Source: Lanius collurio
Lineage: Eukaryota; Chordata; Aves; Passeriformes; Laniidae
NCBI GenBank assembly: GCA_020086605.1
Contig: JACBWW010000046.1
Location: 5,480,159-5,544,158, forward strand
DNA: 64,000 nucleotides
Direction of reading: 5' to 3'
Positions 29,625 to 41,300 of the stretch are shown in pieces; position 1 is the first letter of the stretch, and every line of letters begins with the position of its first letter. A program made the translations under genes and the position numbers. The notes under the pieces are model-generated. The model was not told the origin of the DNA. It saw nothing but the letters and a program-made list of their open reading frames with translations, and searched no databases.

Positions 29625-32600
29625 AAACCTTGTAGAATAGGGGTGACAAAATTATGAAAATAAAATGTCAAGACTAACCCAATTGCAGGCTCAGTGTGCA
29701 CAGACATAGGAAAGTGAAGGAATACAGAAGGAAGCTTTCAAAACTTTGTTTCTTTGCCAGAGCTCAATCTGCAGACACAAATTTAGCTGTGCTAGAAATG
29801 CATGTAAATGTGTTCCTCTGTTAAGCAATGTATTCTCTGCAAAGCAGCTCTGAAGCAGCTGTTACCTACAGGCTTTCCACAGATTGAGGTCTCTGGGTCA
29901 GGAACACTTGTCTTCCACCAGCACAGCCCTCCGCACTGCTCCACACATCCATGATCTGTCTTTGGGCAAGGTGATTTCCAGGTTTTAAAGTGCTGTAGCT
30001 CAGCTGATGACAGACTGAGGGCAGATCGAGTGTTTGTTGCTCTGCCAGAGGGAGACGACATGTCGAAAGACTCAGCACTGTCCCTTGTCACACCTTTGCT
30101 GAAAACAGCACTGACTTTGCTGTGAGGAGCAGTGCCTGGCTGCTGCATGCTCACTGCAAGTCACATAAGATGCTGTTCCCATGCATTCAAACACAGACAC
30201 CTCAGTTTCTTTAAGCTGGTCTTCCTTTTGCAGTGCCTTCAGGCTTGCAGAGCACCCATGGCCAGATGAGACACCGGGCCTGAAGGAGAGCAACCTTAAC
30301 TTTATTGCTGCTAAAGACAGAGATTATATTTAATGTAAAAGTTACTGCTTTGGGCAACCTTCATCTCACCAATGCACAATTCCAGAATGCTTTAAATTAA
30401 GTCTGGAGGCTAAAAGTGTATTAGTCGTTGCCGATACATCTTGGAGGAAGCTGGGCTCTCTAAAGTTATTATTAGCATTAGGCATCTGGTTTATGTTTAT
30501 AATGATTTATTCAGCAATAGGAGACAGGTAAGGAATCATAGTGGAAGACAAGCTAGAAAAGATTGGGTTTTTCAAAGCTCTGAAGCCATTGCTAAATCAA
30601 AGTTGTCTGACTTCAAAAGGAACATATAACTTGATTAGATTCTTTCAACAATGTACAATGCTCACAAAGTTGGCAGCTATTATTAGAGGCAGAGTTGGTA
30701 GCAAAGTCTGCTCGAGAGGTTCATGTCCCTTCTAAGTACAAGATCCTGTTCTTATGTCATGACTCTGGCTTTTGTGTTTTTTAAGAAAAAAATCATCTGA
30801 GTACTAATGGCCTGTGAGAGCCAGGGAAGAATACATTATTTTTTTCAGTGTTATAATAATTCAGGAAATCCTTTCTTTGGAAAGACCTAATGCTTACATT
30901 CTTTAAAAGGGGGACGTAAAATCCAATGTGGGAAGATAGGCTTTGTGCTAAAGAGAGTGTGTTGCCATTGCCACAATGGTCTGGCCAGTTTTTTCAGTTT
31001 TATGAGACTCTGAGGAAGTCTAGTTTGTGTCTGTGCAGTACAGCTTTGCAAGGGCTTAGCTAAGATTAGACAAGAGTCTCTGCTCGTGTCTCCTCGTGTC
31101 TGGTCCTCATGGTCCTGTGCCAGTGGTGGAATTGGTCTTTTGTGGCAGGGACCAGCTCTTGTGCAGCAGGACTTGGGGAGGGAAAAGGGGAAGCCCATTC
31201 ACTGCAGTGCTGACATTCTGGAGCAGGGATGGGGACTGTGCCTGGAAGCAGGAGCCAGTGGGACAGGGCAGGTTGGGAAGGATAGGCTGAGACGTTATGG
31301 TTCCATGCCTGTTTGATCCCCCCTCCCAACCTGATGGGTATTCCCTTCCTCTCCTGCAAGGAAAGACACTCACAAGCAGTAATCCTTATTCCCTCCAGGT
31401 GTGGATCAGGCCAGGAACACAACGCTGGCTGCAGCTGCCCCAGGTTATGGAGCTCCCTCCTCAAGGGCAGGAGGGCAGCCCAGGCCCTCCTGGGATGTAA
31501 GTGAAAGCTGCATCTGGAGATCCTCAACTCTTCACTGAACACACAGTTGTCCACCTCACCCACTTTTTGGATAAAAGATGCTGGTCTGTCTTGCAGCTGG
31601 TGCACTCAACAGGTTCCATCTCCACAGTGGCAATCCCAAGCTGCTGGACAGGGACTTCTCGACTTTCTTTCTGTGACACAGAATGGATAAATCCTTGTCA
31701 TTGCTCTGTTCTCTGCCTTGTTCCAGACTAACCTGCCTTCCTGCTGAGGAGCCACGGTGAAGGGACACAGGGGGCTGGCCATCCAGAGGTGCCAGCCAGA
31801 GCAGGCTGGAGATTTCCAGTGCCTTCTGTTTTCCTGCAGGGTGAAAAACAGGTCTGGGCAACTATAACTGTGTGCAAGCGCTGGATTTACTTACCTATTT
31901 TTTTTACATTCTCCAAAACACCTCTTGACCCAAGAGATGACCCACCTTGGGTTTGCCACACTGCAGAGGAAAAATTCAATAAGATGTTGTGGATTTGGGG
32001 GGAAAACACAGCTCATGGAGAACTTACCAGGGCTCTGCTATAAACTCATCATGCACGTGCCACCAGGTTCAGCCAGTCCTGAGCAGAGTCATCTGTCAGA
32101 CCTGCAGCCATCCCACAATGAAAATAAGCCATGTTTTGTATGGTTGCCCTTCACCTGAGGCGAACCCTACATGTACTGCCTGTCCCATTGCTCTTTGTCC
32201 TGGCCAAGGCACCATGTCGCAGATGTCACAGCAAACCCTGAATGCCTCTGAGTGACATCCACACTGTGATACACCCAATGTGAGAATTAAACTGACACTC
32301 AGTGTGGGGAGTTCGTGGACCTGCTGGAAGAAAGCCAACATCCCACTCCTGCTCAAGTGAAAAACATGTCCCAGCACTGGATCCACCCAGCTCGGCTCGA
32401 GCAGGACTGCTTGGCCAGACGACAGGCCTGGCTCTCTCTCCAAAGTGGACGAGTGCCAAAGGGGATTTTAAATTTCCAGATGCTTATAAAATAAAAATAA
32501 AGCCTCTGCTGTAAACTAGCTTTGAATGGATGACTCCCCTTCAGCCAAATAGCTGGCTGATAGGGGTGAGCTGACTGGGCAATAAAATCTTTCACTGCAA

Positions 32601-32887
32601 TCTGGTGCATGGTGAGCACTGGCCAGCCCTATGTCGAGGCTGACAGCTGGACGGGACTCCCTGTGGAGCCCTCCAGCCCTCCCCACGGAGCCTGCCCTTC
32701 CCACAGAACCAGCCCTCCCCGCCAGGCAGGCAGACATGCTCCCGGACCCCTCTGGCTCCAGATAAAAATCTTTATGCACTCTTCATTTCTGTTTTTTTCT
32801 TTTGAGGGAGGGGAAAATTCTTTGTGAGAAGAAAGTTGGCAATAGTAGAATGGGAATGAAAAGATTTTGGGGGAGTGTTGTCCTGAA
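29625..32887. other. Intergenic, nothing identified
   Basis: Longest ORF is a 179-codon minus-strand frame at 31066-31605 with no recognisable domain and overlapping open frames, so I do not call it a gene. Confidence 0.4.
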
Positions 32888-33014
32888 CATTCAAAAGGCA
32901 CGTGGATGTGTAACTTGGGAACGTGGCTTAGAAGTGAACACAGTGCTGCTGGTTTAATGGTTGGACTGATGATCTTAGAGGGCTTTTCCACCCTAAACCA
33001 TTCTGTGATTCTAT
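32888..33014 (+). mobile_element. CR1 LINE 3' end fragment
   Basis: CATTCAAAAGGCACGTGGATG, then GGTTGGACTGATGATCTTAG, then GGCTTTTCCACCCT and the terminal ATTCTGTGATTCTAT form the standard CR1 3' tail with its octamer repeats. Strongly 5'-truncated, as is usual for CR1, the main avian LINE. Confidence 0.85.
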
Positions 33015-34948
33015 CCTGGGGGGCAGGACCGGTGACAGGGTGACATTGCAGGACCCTGCGCACCTTGCTTGGGATCAGGACCCAGATGTTTCTAAGCTAG
33101 CCCTGGGTGAATCCCTCTGCAAACAACCTAAACCTGGCAGCTGCCAATTAGCATAACAAGACTGGTGAATTAATTTCCAGTGTCCCTGGGTAGCCACCCA
33201 GCTGTGCTCCGGGGCCCTGGGAGCTGGAGCAATTCCTCCACAGCCCCCATAACCCAATTTTACCTGCACACTAGAGATCTGCATGGAGATGATCTCATTT
33301 CCCCAGCACAGCTGGGGGGTGTTTTGTGAACCCAGCCTGGGACCAGCTATGACTATTGAAATGTAAGCGAGATGGCTCCCACATCCGTGTCAATGCCAGT
33401 CAGGAGGGGCCATGGCAGGGAGGGGACACACAGGGCTCTGCAGTCCATCACCTGCCCACTTACCCACTGCTGCCCTTCAACGAGGGTTTCAGAGACATCT
33501 TATCGTTTGTGGGTGGAAGCAAGGGTTGAAGGCAGCACACATGGGATGCAAGGTCCCTGCAATCCCCTCCTGTGTGAAGGTGATGCCACATGTGCATCAG
33601 TTCTGCCTTGCAGCACCTTCAGCAGCTCCTTCCCCAGGCATTGTGTGACCAACACAGAGAGGGGGGGACGTGTCTAATCCTTGTTCCTTTTCAAATGTCA
33701 CTCGATTCCTGTGGCATCTCACGAAAGACTGAATGGGAAGCAAACATAAAGGGGAAATAATCCTTATGCTGGGAATGCCTTTGAACAGCCCTGGCCTGCC
33801 TCCACAGGCACCGGCTGGCATGGGGGATGCCACGTGGTTCTTGTGTGTCTGAAGTTTTGAAGGTAGGAGACAGGATCCTGACTACAATATTTGCATATGA
33901 ATTAGAATTTCAAATGCCAGAACATATATCTGTGTTGCTGTATGTTATTAATTTCTTCCTGACTTGATGCACCTGGTCATTGGGAAAGAACCACAACAAA
34001 TTTGATTTTTTACCCTGCTCTTGTTTGGCTTTTCAATTACATGTCCTTTGATACTTGCACTCTGGCCTCAACAGATTAATTTGTGATTCTCCTGTGATAT
34101 GCATGCTGTAGCAGCAGATAGTAGCACATTATCGTTTAACACATGAATGCTGTCAGAGACTTTAATCAAACTCAAAATTGTTGCCTTTGTGCCCTGCACT
34201 AACTCGTTCTGACTGCACAAAGTGAGTCCAGCTCCCCAACACAAAGAGCAATCGCAGCCTGGCTCTTTGTCTACTCTCTCTGCATAATTTTCTGAACCCT
34301 GTCCTGTTCCACCTGCTCACTGATGTTAAGCTTATTTATGGATAATTTATATGCAGCCCATTCCATAAATACTCAAAATGCATGGATTTTTTTTTGGAGG
34401 TGCTGTGGAAACAAGCCTCTTACCACGCATGTTCCCCTCCGGTCTGCAAGTCTCAAAGCCCAAATGCTTCACTAGCACTTTTTGAGCCTTCCCTGAAACA
34501 CCAATGTGTTCTGGTCCTTACACCAGGAATTCAAACACTCTTTTGGGTGATGGACGATAAGTTGCAAATGTTGTTTTGTTTCAGTTCATTTTGTTTTTCT
34601 ATTTTTTTTACCAAAACCACTGTCAGGATGGCTGGGCAGGATGCTCCCTGCTCCAGCTTGCTCCAAAGCCAGCGCAGTATTTCTGCGGTGCTCGCAGCCC
34701 TGACCCCGGGGCTCCCGGAGGAAGTGTGGGGTTCCTGGAAAGCATTGTTCACACATTTGTTTGTTCTGAGGCCTTCCAGCAGCCGCTGGGAAGAAGCAGA
34801 ATAAAGGGCAGCCTACGGGAGCAGCTCCTGCAGAGGGAACCTGGCAAACAGGACTGTGTGCCCTGGCTGAGCCTTTCTGGGCACAAGCATGCACGAGCAC
34901 CCCTGCCTGCACACAGCCAGCACCTCCTGCTGCTGGTCCATGCCTGAG
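33015..34948. other. Intergenic, nothing identified
   Basis: No exon, RNA gene or recognisable repeat. ORFs here are short and overlap on both strands. Confidence 0.45.
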
Positions 34949-34954
34949 CCCACG
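34949..34954. repeat. Target-site duplication CCCACG (left, copy 2)
   Basis: Pairs with CCCACA at 37560-37565; one mismatch that could be CpG decay. Confidence 0.6.
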
Positions 34955-35251
34955 TGTTGTAATGGGGAATCCTTACAACAAGTATAAGACAGCGATGAAC
35001 TTGGAAGAAAAGATGAAGTGATATTTCTTTAGATGTTCAGGGATGTTTTATTCCTCCAGCCACATGGCTGGAGTTCCCAGGCCGACTCCCAGTCACAGGA
35101 CCCTCTCTCTTTTCCCCAAGCCCCAGGCACACACACCAACCCAATCAGGAACAGGTATGGGGCACATGTGACATGGGGACAGGGACAGGGACAGACCCCG
35201 TACCCTGCAGGGTCCCTCCCCCCGGGGATTTCAGGGGAAGGCACCTCCACA
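34955..35251 (-). repeat. 3' LTR of copy 2
   Basis: 297 bases. Over about 70 bases of central U3 it is identical to the 3' LTR of copy 1. The R/U5 part differs more (AATAAAACATCCC and AAGAAATATCAC). Confidence 0.9.
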
Positions 35252-35476
35252 ATTCACCCTTTCTTTTAAAATAAAGAACATTGGAAAATACAGTTGGATA
35301 AACAACAAAACATTTTCAAAGGAAAGGAAGCCACTATCTTGAGTCCCAAAATGTCCAAAGAGATTTTCTTTGGAGCAATCAGAAGGGAGACAGGACTTGA
35401 GCATGCTTCAGATGGAAACTGAGTCAGGAGAGGGTTTCTTCCTTTCTGTACCTGTTGGAATCTTAGAAAATGACGG
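35252..35476 (-). other. Non-coding tail with polypurine tract (copy 2)
   Basis: Homologous to 25395-25618. On the minus strand AAAAGAAAGGGTGAAT precedes the LTR. Confidence 0.6.
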
Positions 35477-37147
35477 TTAATTTCTTCCCTCTCTCCTTTT
35501 CATCCCCCCCATCAGCATTGCAAAGGGATTAATGGCATATGAAAAAGACTGGTTTTGTGAGGGGAGCCAGAAAGGGAAGTTTGGACTGGGCATATATGGG
35601 AGATAAAGGGGCATGGGATAAAAGGGGAAAGTGGGATAGGGGAAAGGATAGGGATTATGGGGATATTGTCCAGCATATCTACTGCCTTTGACAGGGACAC
35701 CCCTAGGGCCTGTAACACATGCAGCCTGTGAGCCCTTCCTTCCTTGCACAATTTTAAATCCTACTCTTTCTCCTTCTTCTAAGCTTGGAACATTACTTTT
35801 GGGGTTATTTTTCACAATAGCAGATTTATGGATAAAAATACTTTCTCCAGTATCATTTTTCAATTAGAAACTCTAATTTTTCTTTACATTATACCATTTT
35901 ACAGTTCCAAAAACCCTAGCTGCAATAACCTTTTCATTTTTCCGAGTTCCTTTGTTCTTGCTTTCACTTTTGGTTTCGCTCGCTCTCACGTTGGAGTTGC
36001 CACAGCCGGGACTGCCGGGGCCGGGGCCGCCAGCCCTGCCAGCGTGTTCTTGACGCGGGATTTAGACTCCTCGGGATCACGTGTGGCGCCGTGGAGGGCT
36101 GGTTGGGCCGTGCTGGTGCACGCTGACCCTGCCAGCTGCTCCGCCTTCGGCCACCTCTGCACCGCCGTTTGGTGCTGTGCTCGCTTCTCCTCTGGAGCTC
36201 CGCGTGACTGCAGCTCCACGCTTTCTGGGCGTTTGCGCGGCTGCGCAGCTGTGCCCTGTGAGGCGTTTGCGTGTGCGCGGCTTCATAACGCCGGGGCTGC
36301 CGCTGCTGCTGCTGCTGTCGGCTGTGTGCCCGTCGGCTAGCACGGTTCCCTTCTTGCTGCCACACCGCTCCAGCTGGGTTCGGCGTGGCTCACTGCGGTC
36401 GCCATAGTGACTGCTGCTATTGCCGCTGCCTTTCTCACTGCGGGGCTCGGGCTCAGGCTCGGACCATCGTGCACCACACAGTGCGGGGCAGCCACCGCTG
36501 TGACACGCCTCTGCCGCTGCTGCCATCGCTGCCGTCCGCGCTGCTCGCGCCTCTGCTCTTGCTCCTCGTGCCTCTGCTCTCACGGCTCTCTTTTTGCGTT
36601 TTTCAGCAGCTCTTTCTACTAGCTCTCCTTCTTTATTCACTGTAAGAATACCTCGGAGACCCCTAGGAATGCGCTCTCACATCCAGCGTCTTCGTTGTCG
36701 CTCTCTCACCCGCTGTCGCTCAAGAGTGCACTCCGATACAGGGATGGGGTCTGCTCTACGGCTTGTGCTTTTAGGGGGGCTGGGCCCCTCCACCGCAGGC
36801 ACCTCAGCCACAGGCACCTCTGTGTTACTGGGACCGAGTATATGCTTTATGAGAGCATCTTCAATTGCAAAAGAAGCTAGGATCAATTCTGCTACCATTC
36901 CACTTTTTGACTGAATCATTATCAACTCATCGATTTCTTTCCAAAAATTGTCCCCTCTAGTCACGGGAAAACCAACATCAAAAATTAAGCCTTGAGTGAC
37001 ATAAAAGAAATTTTTGAAAAGCCAGTTAAAGAAGTGTTCTAAATGTCCTGGGTCCAGTTTTGCATTTTGTTTCACTAGAATTTCTTTCACTTTTAAGTAC
37101 ATTTTTCTCTGTGGCTCAGATAGCCACAGCTCCTCTGATTTCTCCAT
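35477..37147 (-). pseudogene. Gag matrix-Y-box fusion ORF (copy 2), five stops
   Basis: From ATG at 37147 to the stop at 35477 there are 557 codons in a single frame without a shift. In-frame stops are TGA 36679-36677, TGA 36079-36077, TAA 36064-36062, TAG 35875-35873 and TAA 35866-35864. Order: matrix-like domain (about residues 1-115, with LWLSEPQRKMYLK and WLFKNFFYV), a Pro/acidic stretch, an Arg/Ala/Glu-rich region (EKRKKRAVRAEARGARAEA) and Ser/Gly-rich part, a Gly/Pro linker, the cold-shock domain (35932-35672, 87 codons, KVIAARVFGTVKWYNV and SIFIHKSAI), and a tail ending GGMKRREGRN. The ATG was chosen because copy 1 keeps the same ATGGAG position. Function is inferred: Gag-like targeting joined to an RNA-binding domain. 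Not a working gene now. Confidence 0.85.
35672..35932 (-). other. Y-box cold-shock domain of copy 2
   Basis: It begins KVIAARVFGTVKWYNV, where KVIA precedes the first strand exactly as in YBX1-3, and ends VPVKGSRYA. Two stops destroy the RNP1 region, which is open in copy 1; conversely the codon that is a stop in copy 1 is open here (GFKIVQ). The two copies therefore decayed separately. Confidence 0.88.
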
Positions 37148-37275
37148 CTGGTCAGAAAGTACAGCCAAAAACAAGACAATAAGAAAGTTCAGTTACTCAC
37201 AATTCACATCAGTGTTCTCTGGACCTTTAGAAATCGTTTTCAAGGATCAAATGTCCATGTATCTCTACCATTTTT

Positions 37276-37559
37276 TGGAATGGGGAATCCTTACAGCATA
37301 TATAAGACAGCGATGGACTTGGAAGGAAAGATGAAGCGATAGTTTATAGATGTTCAGAGATGATTTATTTCTCCAGCCGCATGGCTGGAGTTCCCAGGCA
37401 GACCCCAGTCATTGGACCCTGCTCTCTTCCCCGGGCCCTGGGCACAGCCAAACCACCCAATCAGGAACAGGCATGGGGCACACGTGACATGGGGACAGGG
37501 ACAGACCTGTACCCTGCAGGGTCACTCCCCCCAGGACCCCAGGGAGAGGCACCTCCACA
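37276..37559 (-). repeat. 5' LTR of copy 2
   Basis: 284 bases. The outer edge TGTGGAGG is intact; the inner edge is altered (ATTCCA instead of CTACAACA). GAGCAGGGTCCAATGAC and GCGGCTGG group it with the 5' LTR of copy 1, and GGGTGGTTTGG with the solo LTR at 29377. Confidence 0.85.
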
Positions 37560-37565
37560 CCCACA
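37560..37565. repeat. Target-site duplication CCCACA (right, copy 2)
   Basis: Five of six bases match 34949-34954. Confidence 0.6.
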
Positions 37566-38227
37566 TCTGGGTGCATGGAGGTGTCCACTGGTCCCAAAGG
37601 CTCTTCTGCAAGGAGAACAGGCAGAGCTTCGCTATCAAAGGTTCTCAGGTATGATCCCAGTGCAGCATTCAGAGGAGGACTGTTTCTCTCCCAAACTGTC
37701 TCTCCAGGTCCATCACACCTTGAAATGTGAATGTAATGTCAGGACCAGCCAGGCTGATGCTGGTTGTGTTTCAGGAAAGCCTCTGCCCCAGCTCCTCCCT
37801 TGGATTTATTCTTCACTCTGCCCCTGGTCCCCCAGGCATCCCTGTGACCACCCCTGGGACTTCAACACAGTCCTGCACCAGCTCTGCCAATGCTGCACCT
37901 CCTGGGATGCTCACTCCAGGCAGGCAGAGCCAAAAGAAAAAAAATCCAGCCTGTCTGCTGGGCAAAAGGTCCTGGAGGAGGAAAAATAAAGAGAGAAAAA
38001 GCCATAACATTCAAGAACTGTACATATCACTGTATACTTAAATAATGACAAGGTCCCTAAGAGTTGTGTTTGCAGAAATGTTTCAGAAAAGGCATAAATT
38101 TTTCATTAAATAAAATAATAGCAAGCACAACAGTGTCACAGATAGCGTCTGTATCTGATATGGTGGTATGGTGACCTCCAGCCTGACAAAGCTGCCAGGC
38201 TCTCAAAGAGCACAGTGATACCCACTG

Positions 38228-38322
38228 GGAGATGGGGAAACTGAGGCATGAGTATGTACCTCAGCTTTTCCCACCAAACTGGCAGCAGGACAGAACTGCC
38301 CCTGGAGTCTGGCCTGGCACAC
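38228..38322 (+). repeat. Possible MIR-like SINE remnant
   Basis: GAGATGGGGAAACTGAGGCATGAG followed after a gap by TGGCAGCAGGACAGAACTGC and CTGGAGTCTGG follows the MIR core order. Strongly diverged; pattern recognition only. Confidence 0.33.
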
Positions 38323-41300
38323 CATTGTGCCCTCTCCTTCCCCATCTTCATCCCCATCCCAGCCCACTCAATCTCATGTCATATCATGTTCTCTCATCTC
38401 CTCCCACCCTATCTAATCCATCCTATGGCTCTCCTTGTCCTGGTAAGATTTCACAGCTCACCATACTGGGGATATTCAGGGACATCCTGCTCCCACTCCA
38501 GGTGCTGCCCCAGTGCCAAGGAAAGGACAGCTTTTGTGTGCTGGGGAGGTCTGCAAGGAAAGCTTGGATTTGACCTACTGCCACCCAGCTCCTGTTAAGT
38601 GGGCATCAAAAACTTCTGTTTTCCAACGCAAAATGTTTCTTCACAGTCTTTTTGGTTTTTTGTGTAGGGCATGAATGGGAGTATGGGAGAACTGGAACTG
38701 ACTCTTATTTCCAGTAGTTGCTGGCCTGATGTGGACAAATGACTCCTTAAGTATTGCAAAGACTATTAAAACTATTGCTGATAAAAGGCAAGAAGCTGGG
38801 AAAACAGACTAGACTGGACTATTTTTAGAAGTAGTGGCATCTGGACAGCATGATAAATGCTTTGTACAAATTTAGTACAGCTGATGTTTGAACAAGAAGT
38901 TTGCTGGTGAAGCTGAAATCCCCCAGCACAGGGACTGAGACAAGCACAAACCAGCAGCTCCAATGCCAGCTAGGACCACCCATGGTCAGGTGCCATTCAG
39001 GGCCACCTACAGCAGGTACATGAGGCTTCTACTGAGCAGCCAGCACTTAGGGAGAACAAGGATTTGCTGTGATGCCGTGTCCTGGGCACATGTGTCACAC
39101 CATGGTGCCACCACAGTGGTGTCTGTGCCAGTGGCCAGCTGCTCTGCTTCAGGTGGAGTTGGAGCAGGAGGCTGGGCAAAGTTTGTGTCTAAAAAAACAA
39201 ACACTGTCAGCATTGAAAACAGACAAACTATTTAAAAACTACATGCTGGTGACTCCTGACCCCAGACAATTTTGCCTGCCTGTATTTCTGCAGCAGCTGG
39301 GCTTGGGAGAGGGAGGAACCCTGCAAGTGCAGTGCGGTGCTCCCCAGTAAGGGGACATATTCATCTTACATCCAGAGGGCCATTTAAATTGCTGATAGAA
39401 ACCAGACATTGCCTAGCATGTATTTTCTCTCAACCCATGCAAAGAATGAATCTCTCTCATCTTGTCACTGATAGATCCCTCTTGGTTTTATCTAGCAATG
39501 ATTTGGATTTGGAATTGGGGTCCAACTGACTCCAGGTGTGACTGAGGGGACATTAGCCTTGACTGGTGAGGTTTGAAGAACAAGTGGCACAGCTCCCTGC
39601 TGCAGACTTGTCCTGCACAGGATGAGGAATGTGGGAGGATCCAGCCAGGCATGGCCAAGAGGTGGGCAGCTCCAGGAACTGCAACTCCCCAGTTTGCAGA
39701 ACAATAGGATGGCTAATGCAGTTATCCCCTGCAGCGTGTGGGACCAGACACTATGGGTGCTGCACAAGGCCCAGGACCCTTTGCTGCCCACCCTAAACCC
39801 ACATGCCAGCCTGGAGTGGGGATTTTGTGCAATCTCGCAGCAAAGTCCTTCAATAAACCTGTGTAGTCAGTGCTGATGCCAGGGGAATGTCAGATTTGTT
39901 ACCATGATCTGTTCATGAGTGCTGGGCCCTGGACTGATGTGGTCTCATCCTCACCAGCTCCATCACCTCCCTTCATCCCACCCCGCCTGACCTACCTCCT
40001 TCATTATCCCTGTAGGACACTGCTCTTACTCTGCAGATTGGATCCCCTGCCCTCCCTTCCTCTTTGAACACAGCAGCCCCTGCACTGCTACTCCCAGTAT
40101 GGTTGTATATACAGAGACTGGTTCCAGTCCTGGCAGGGAGAAACAGGTCTGCCCCCAGATCCCAGCAAGGGCACAGGGTGCCACTGAGCTGTGGCTGAGA
40201 GGAAGCCCAGTCCTCCAGTTACAGCAAAGGTAGCAGAGACACTCCTGATGGCTGTCATGATGGAAGTAATGAAAAAGTGCCCATGTTAAACCCTGGCCAT
40301 CTGTCTCTCTTTTGCTAACCCACTTCTCTGGTCGGAGCTGGCATCTCAACACTTGGCTGGCTATGGACCTTTTCCAAAGGTTATTGGAGGGAGTGTAAAC
40401 CATCTTGCCATAGCTGAGGGCTCCCAGAGCAATCTCTTCATGGAGAAAAGCTCTGGGTGAGTCATAGACACAGCACTTGGGCACAGATGGGGCAGTTGTG
40501 TGTGGTTGGGAGCCCCTCAGAGCCAGCACACCCAGGTTTGCAGCCCAGCAGCAGCAGAAGAGGCAGGCATAGGGAGAGGGAACCAGGAACCAGGGAGGGG
40601 ATCTGGGCATAAAACATCCTTTGTGCAGCCCAGACACACAGTGGCCACAGGGCCCCTGAGAAACCTGGCCCTCTTGTCCAGAGACAGAGCAAAGCTGTCA
40701 CTTCCCTTCCCCACACGGCATTTGCTGCAATTGTTCATTGTTTGTATTTGGACATCCACTGGGTACTGGTGAAAGCACTGAAAGCCCAGACTCACAGAGT
40801 TTGATATATTTCAACACCAATGATTATTCATCCAGTAATTTCAGATTGGAGTGTGGTTTCCATTATTTGCTACTCTTCAGCCTCCTGTTTAAAATGTTTC
40901 CTGTCCAGGCACAGGAAGAGCTGCCCTGTGCCCAACCAGACATGCACGCACATGCAGCAGAGCTCACTGGCACAAAGCACTTCCCAAACATCTTGGTGAG
41001 CACACAGCATGGCCAAACAACACAGCTCATCTCAGCAACCCTAATCTTTCCCCAAAGGAGACTCTGTTTGCTATGTTGATGACTTATGTCTCCATAACCA
41101 ATCATTAAAACAGAGTATTTATTCCCTATCTTCTTCTTTTTCCTCTGGAGAATACAGTCATGTCCCAGAGTCAGCAGTCCAGTAATTCCTGTCCCTGGAC
41201 ACTGTGACCCCATGAGCAGGAGAGACATTGTCCCAAGAAAATATCTCTAGACGATGGGGAAAGCTCCTGAAGAGAGCAAAGGATACTGGGCTGGCTGGGA

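Larger units (their letters stand above)
34955..37559 (-). mobile_element. Non-autonomous endogenous retrovirus with captured Y-box domain (copy 2)
   Basis: Read on the minus strand: 5' LTR (37559-37276), leader, matrix-like Gag, basic CpG-rich region, Y-box cold-shock domain, Pro/Tyr/Phe tail, purine tract and 3' LTR (35251-34955). The flanks CCCACG and CCCACA are a near-perfect 6-bp duplication, different from copy 1, so this is a separate integration rather than a local duplication. No pro, pol or env. This copy keeps one frame through the whole fusion, with stops but no shifts. Confidence 0.9.

Noticed and set aside
31066..31605. 179-codon minus-strand ORF
   Set aside because: No recognisable motif and competing frames on the plus strand.
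40026..40637. 203-codon minus-strand ORF
   Set aside because: Composition is random-like with many Cys and Pro and no domain; similar ORFs overlap it on both strands.
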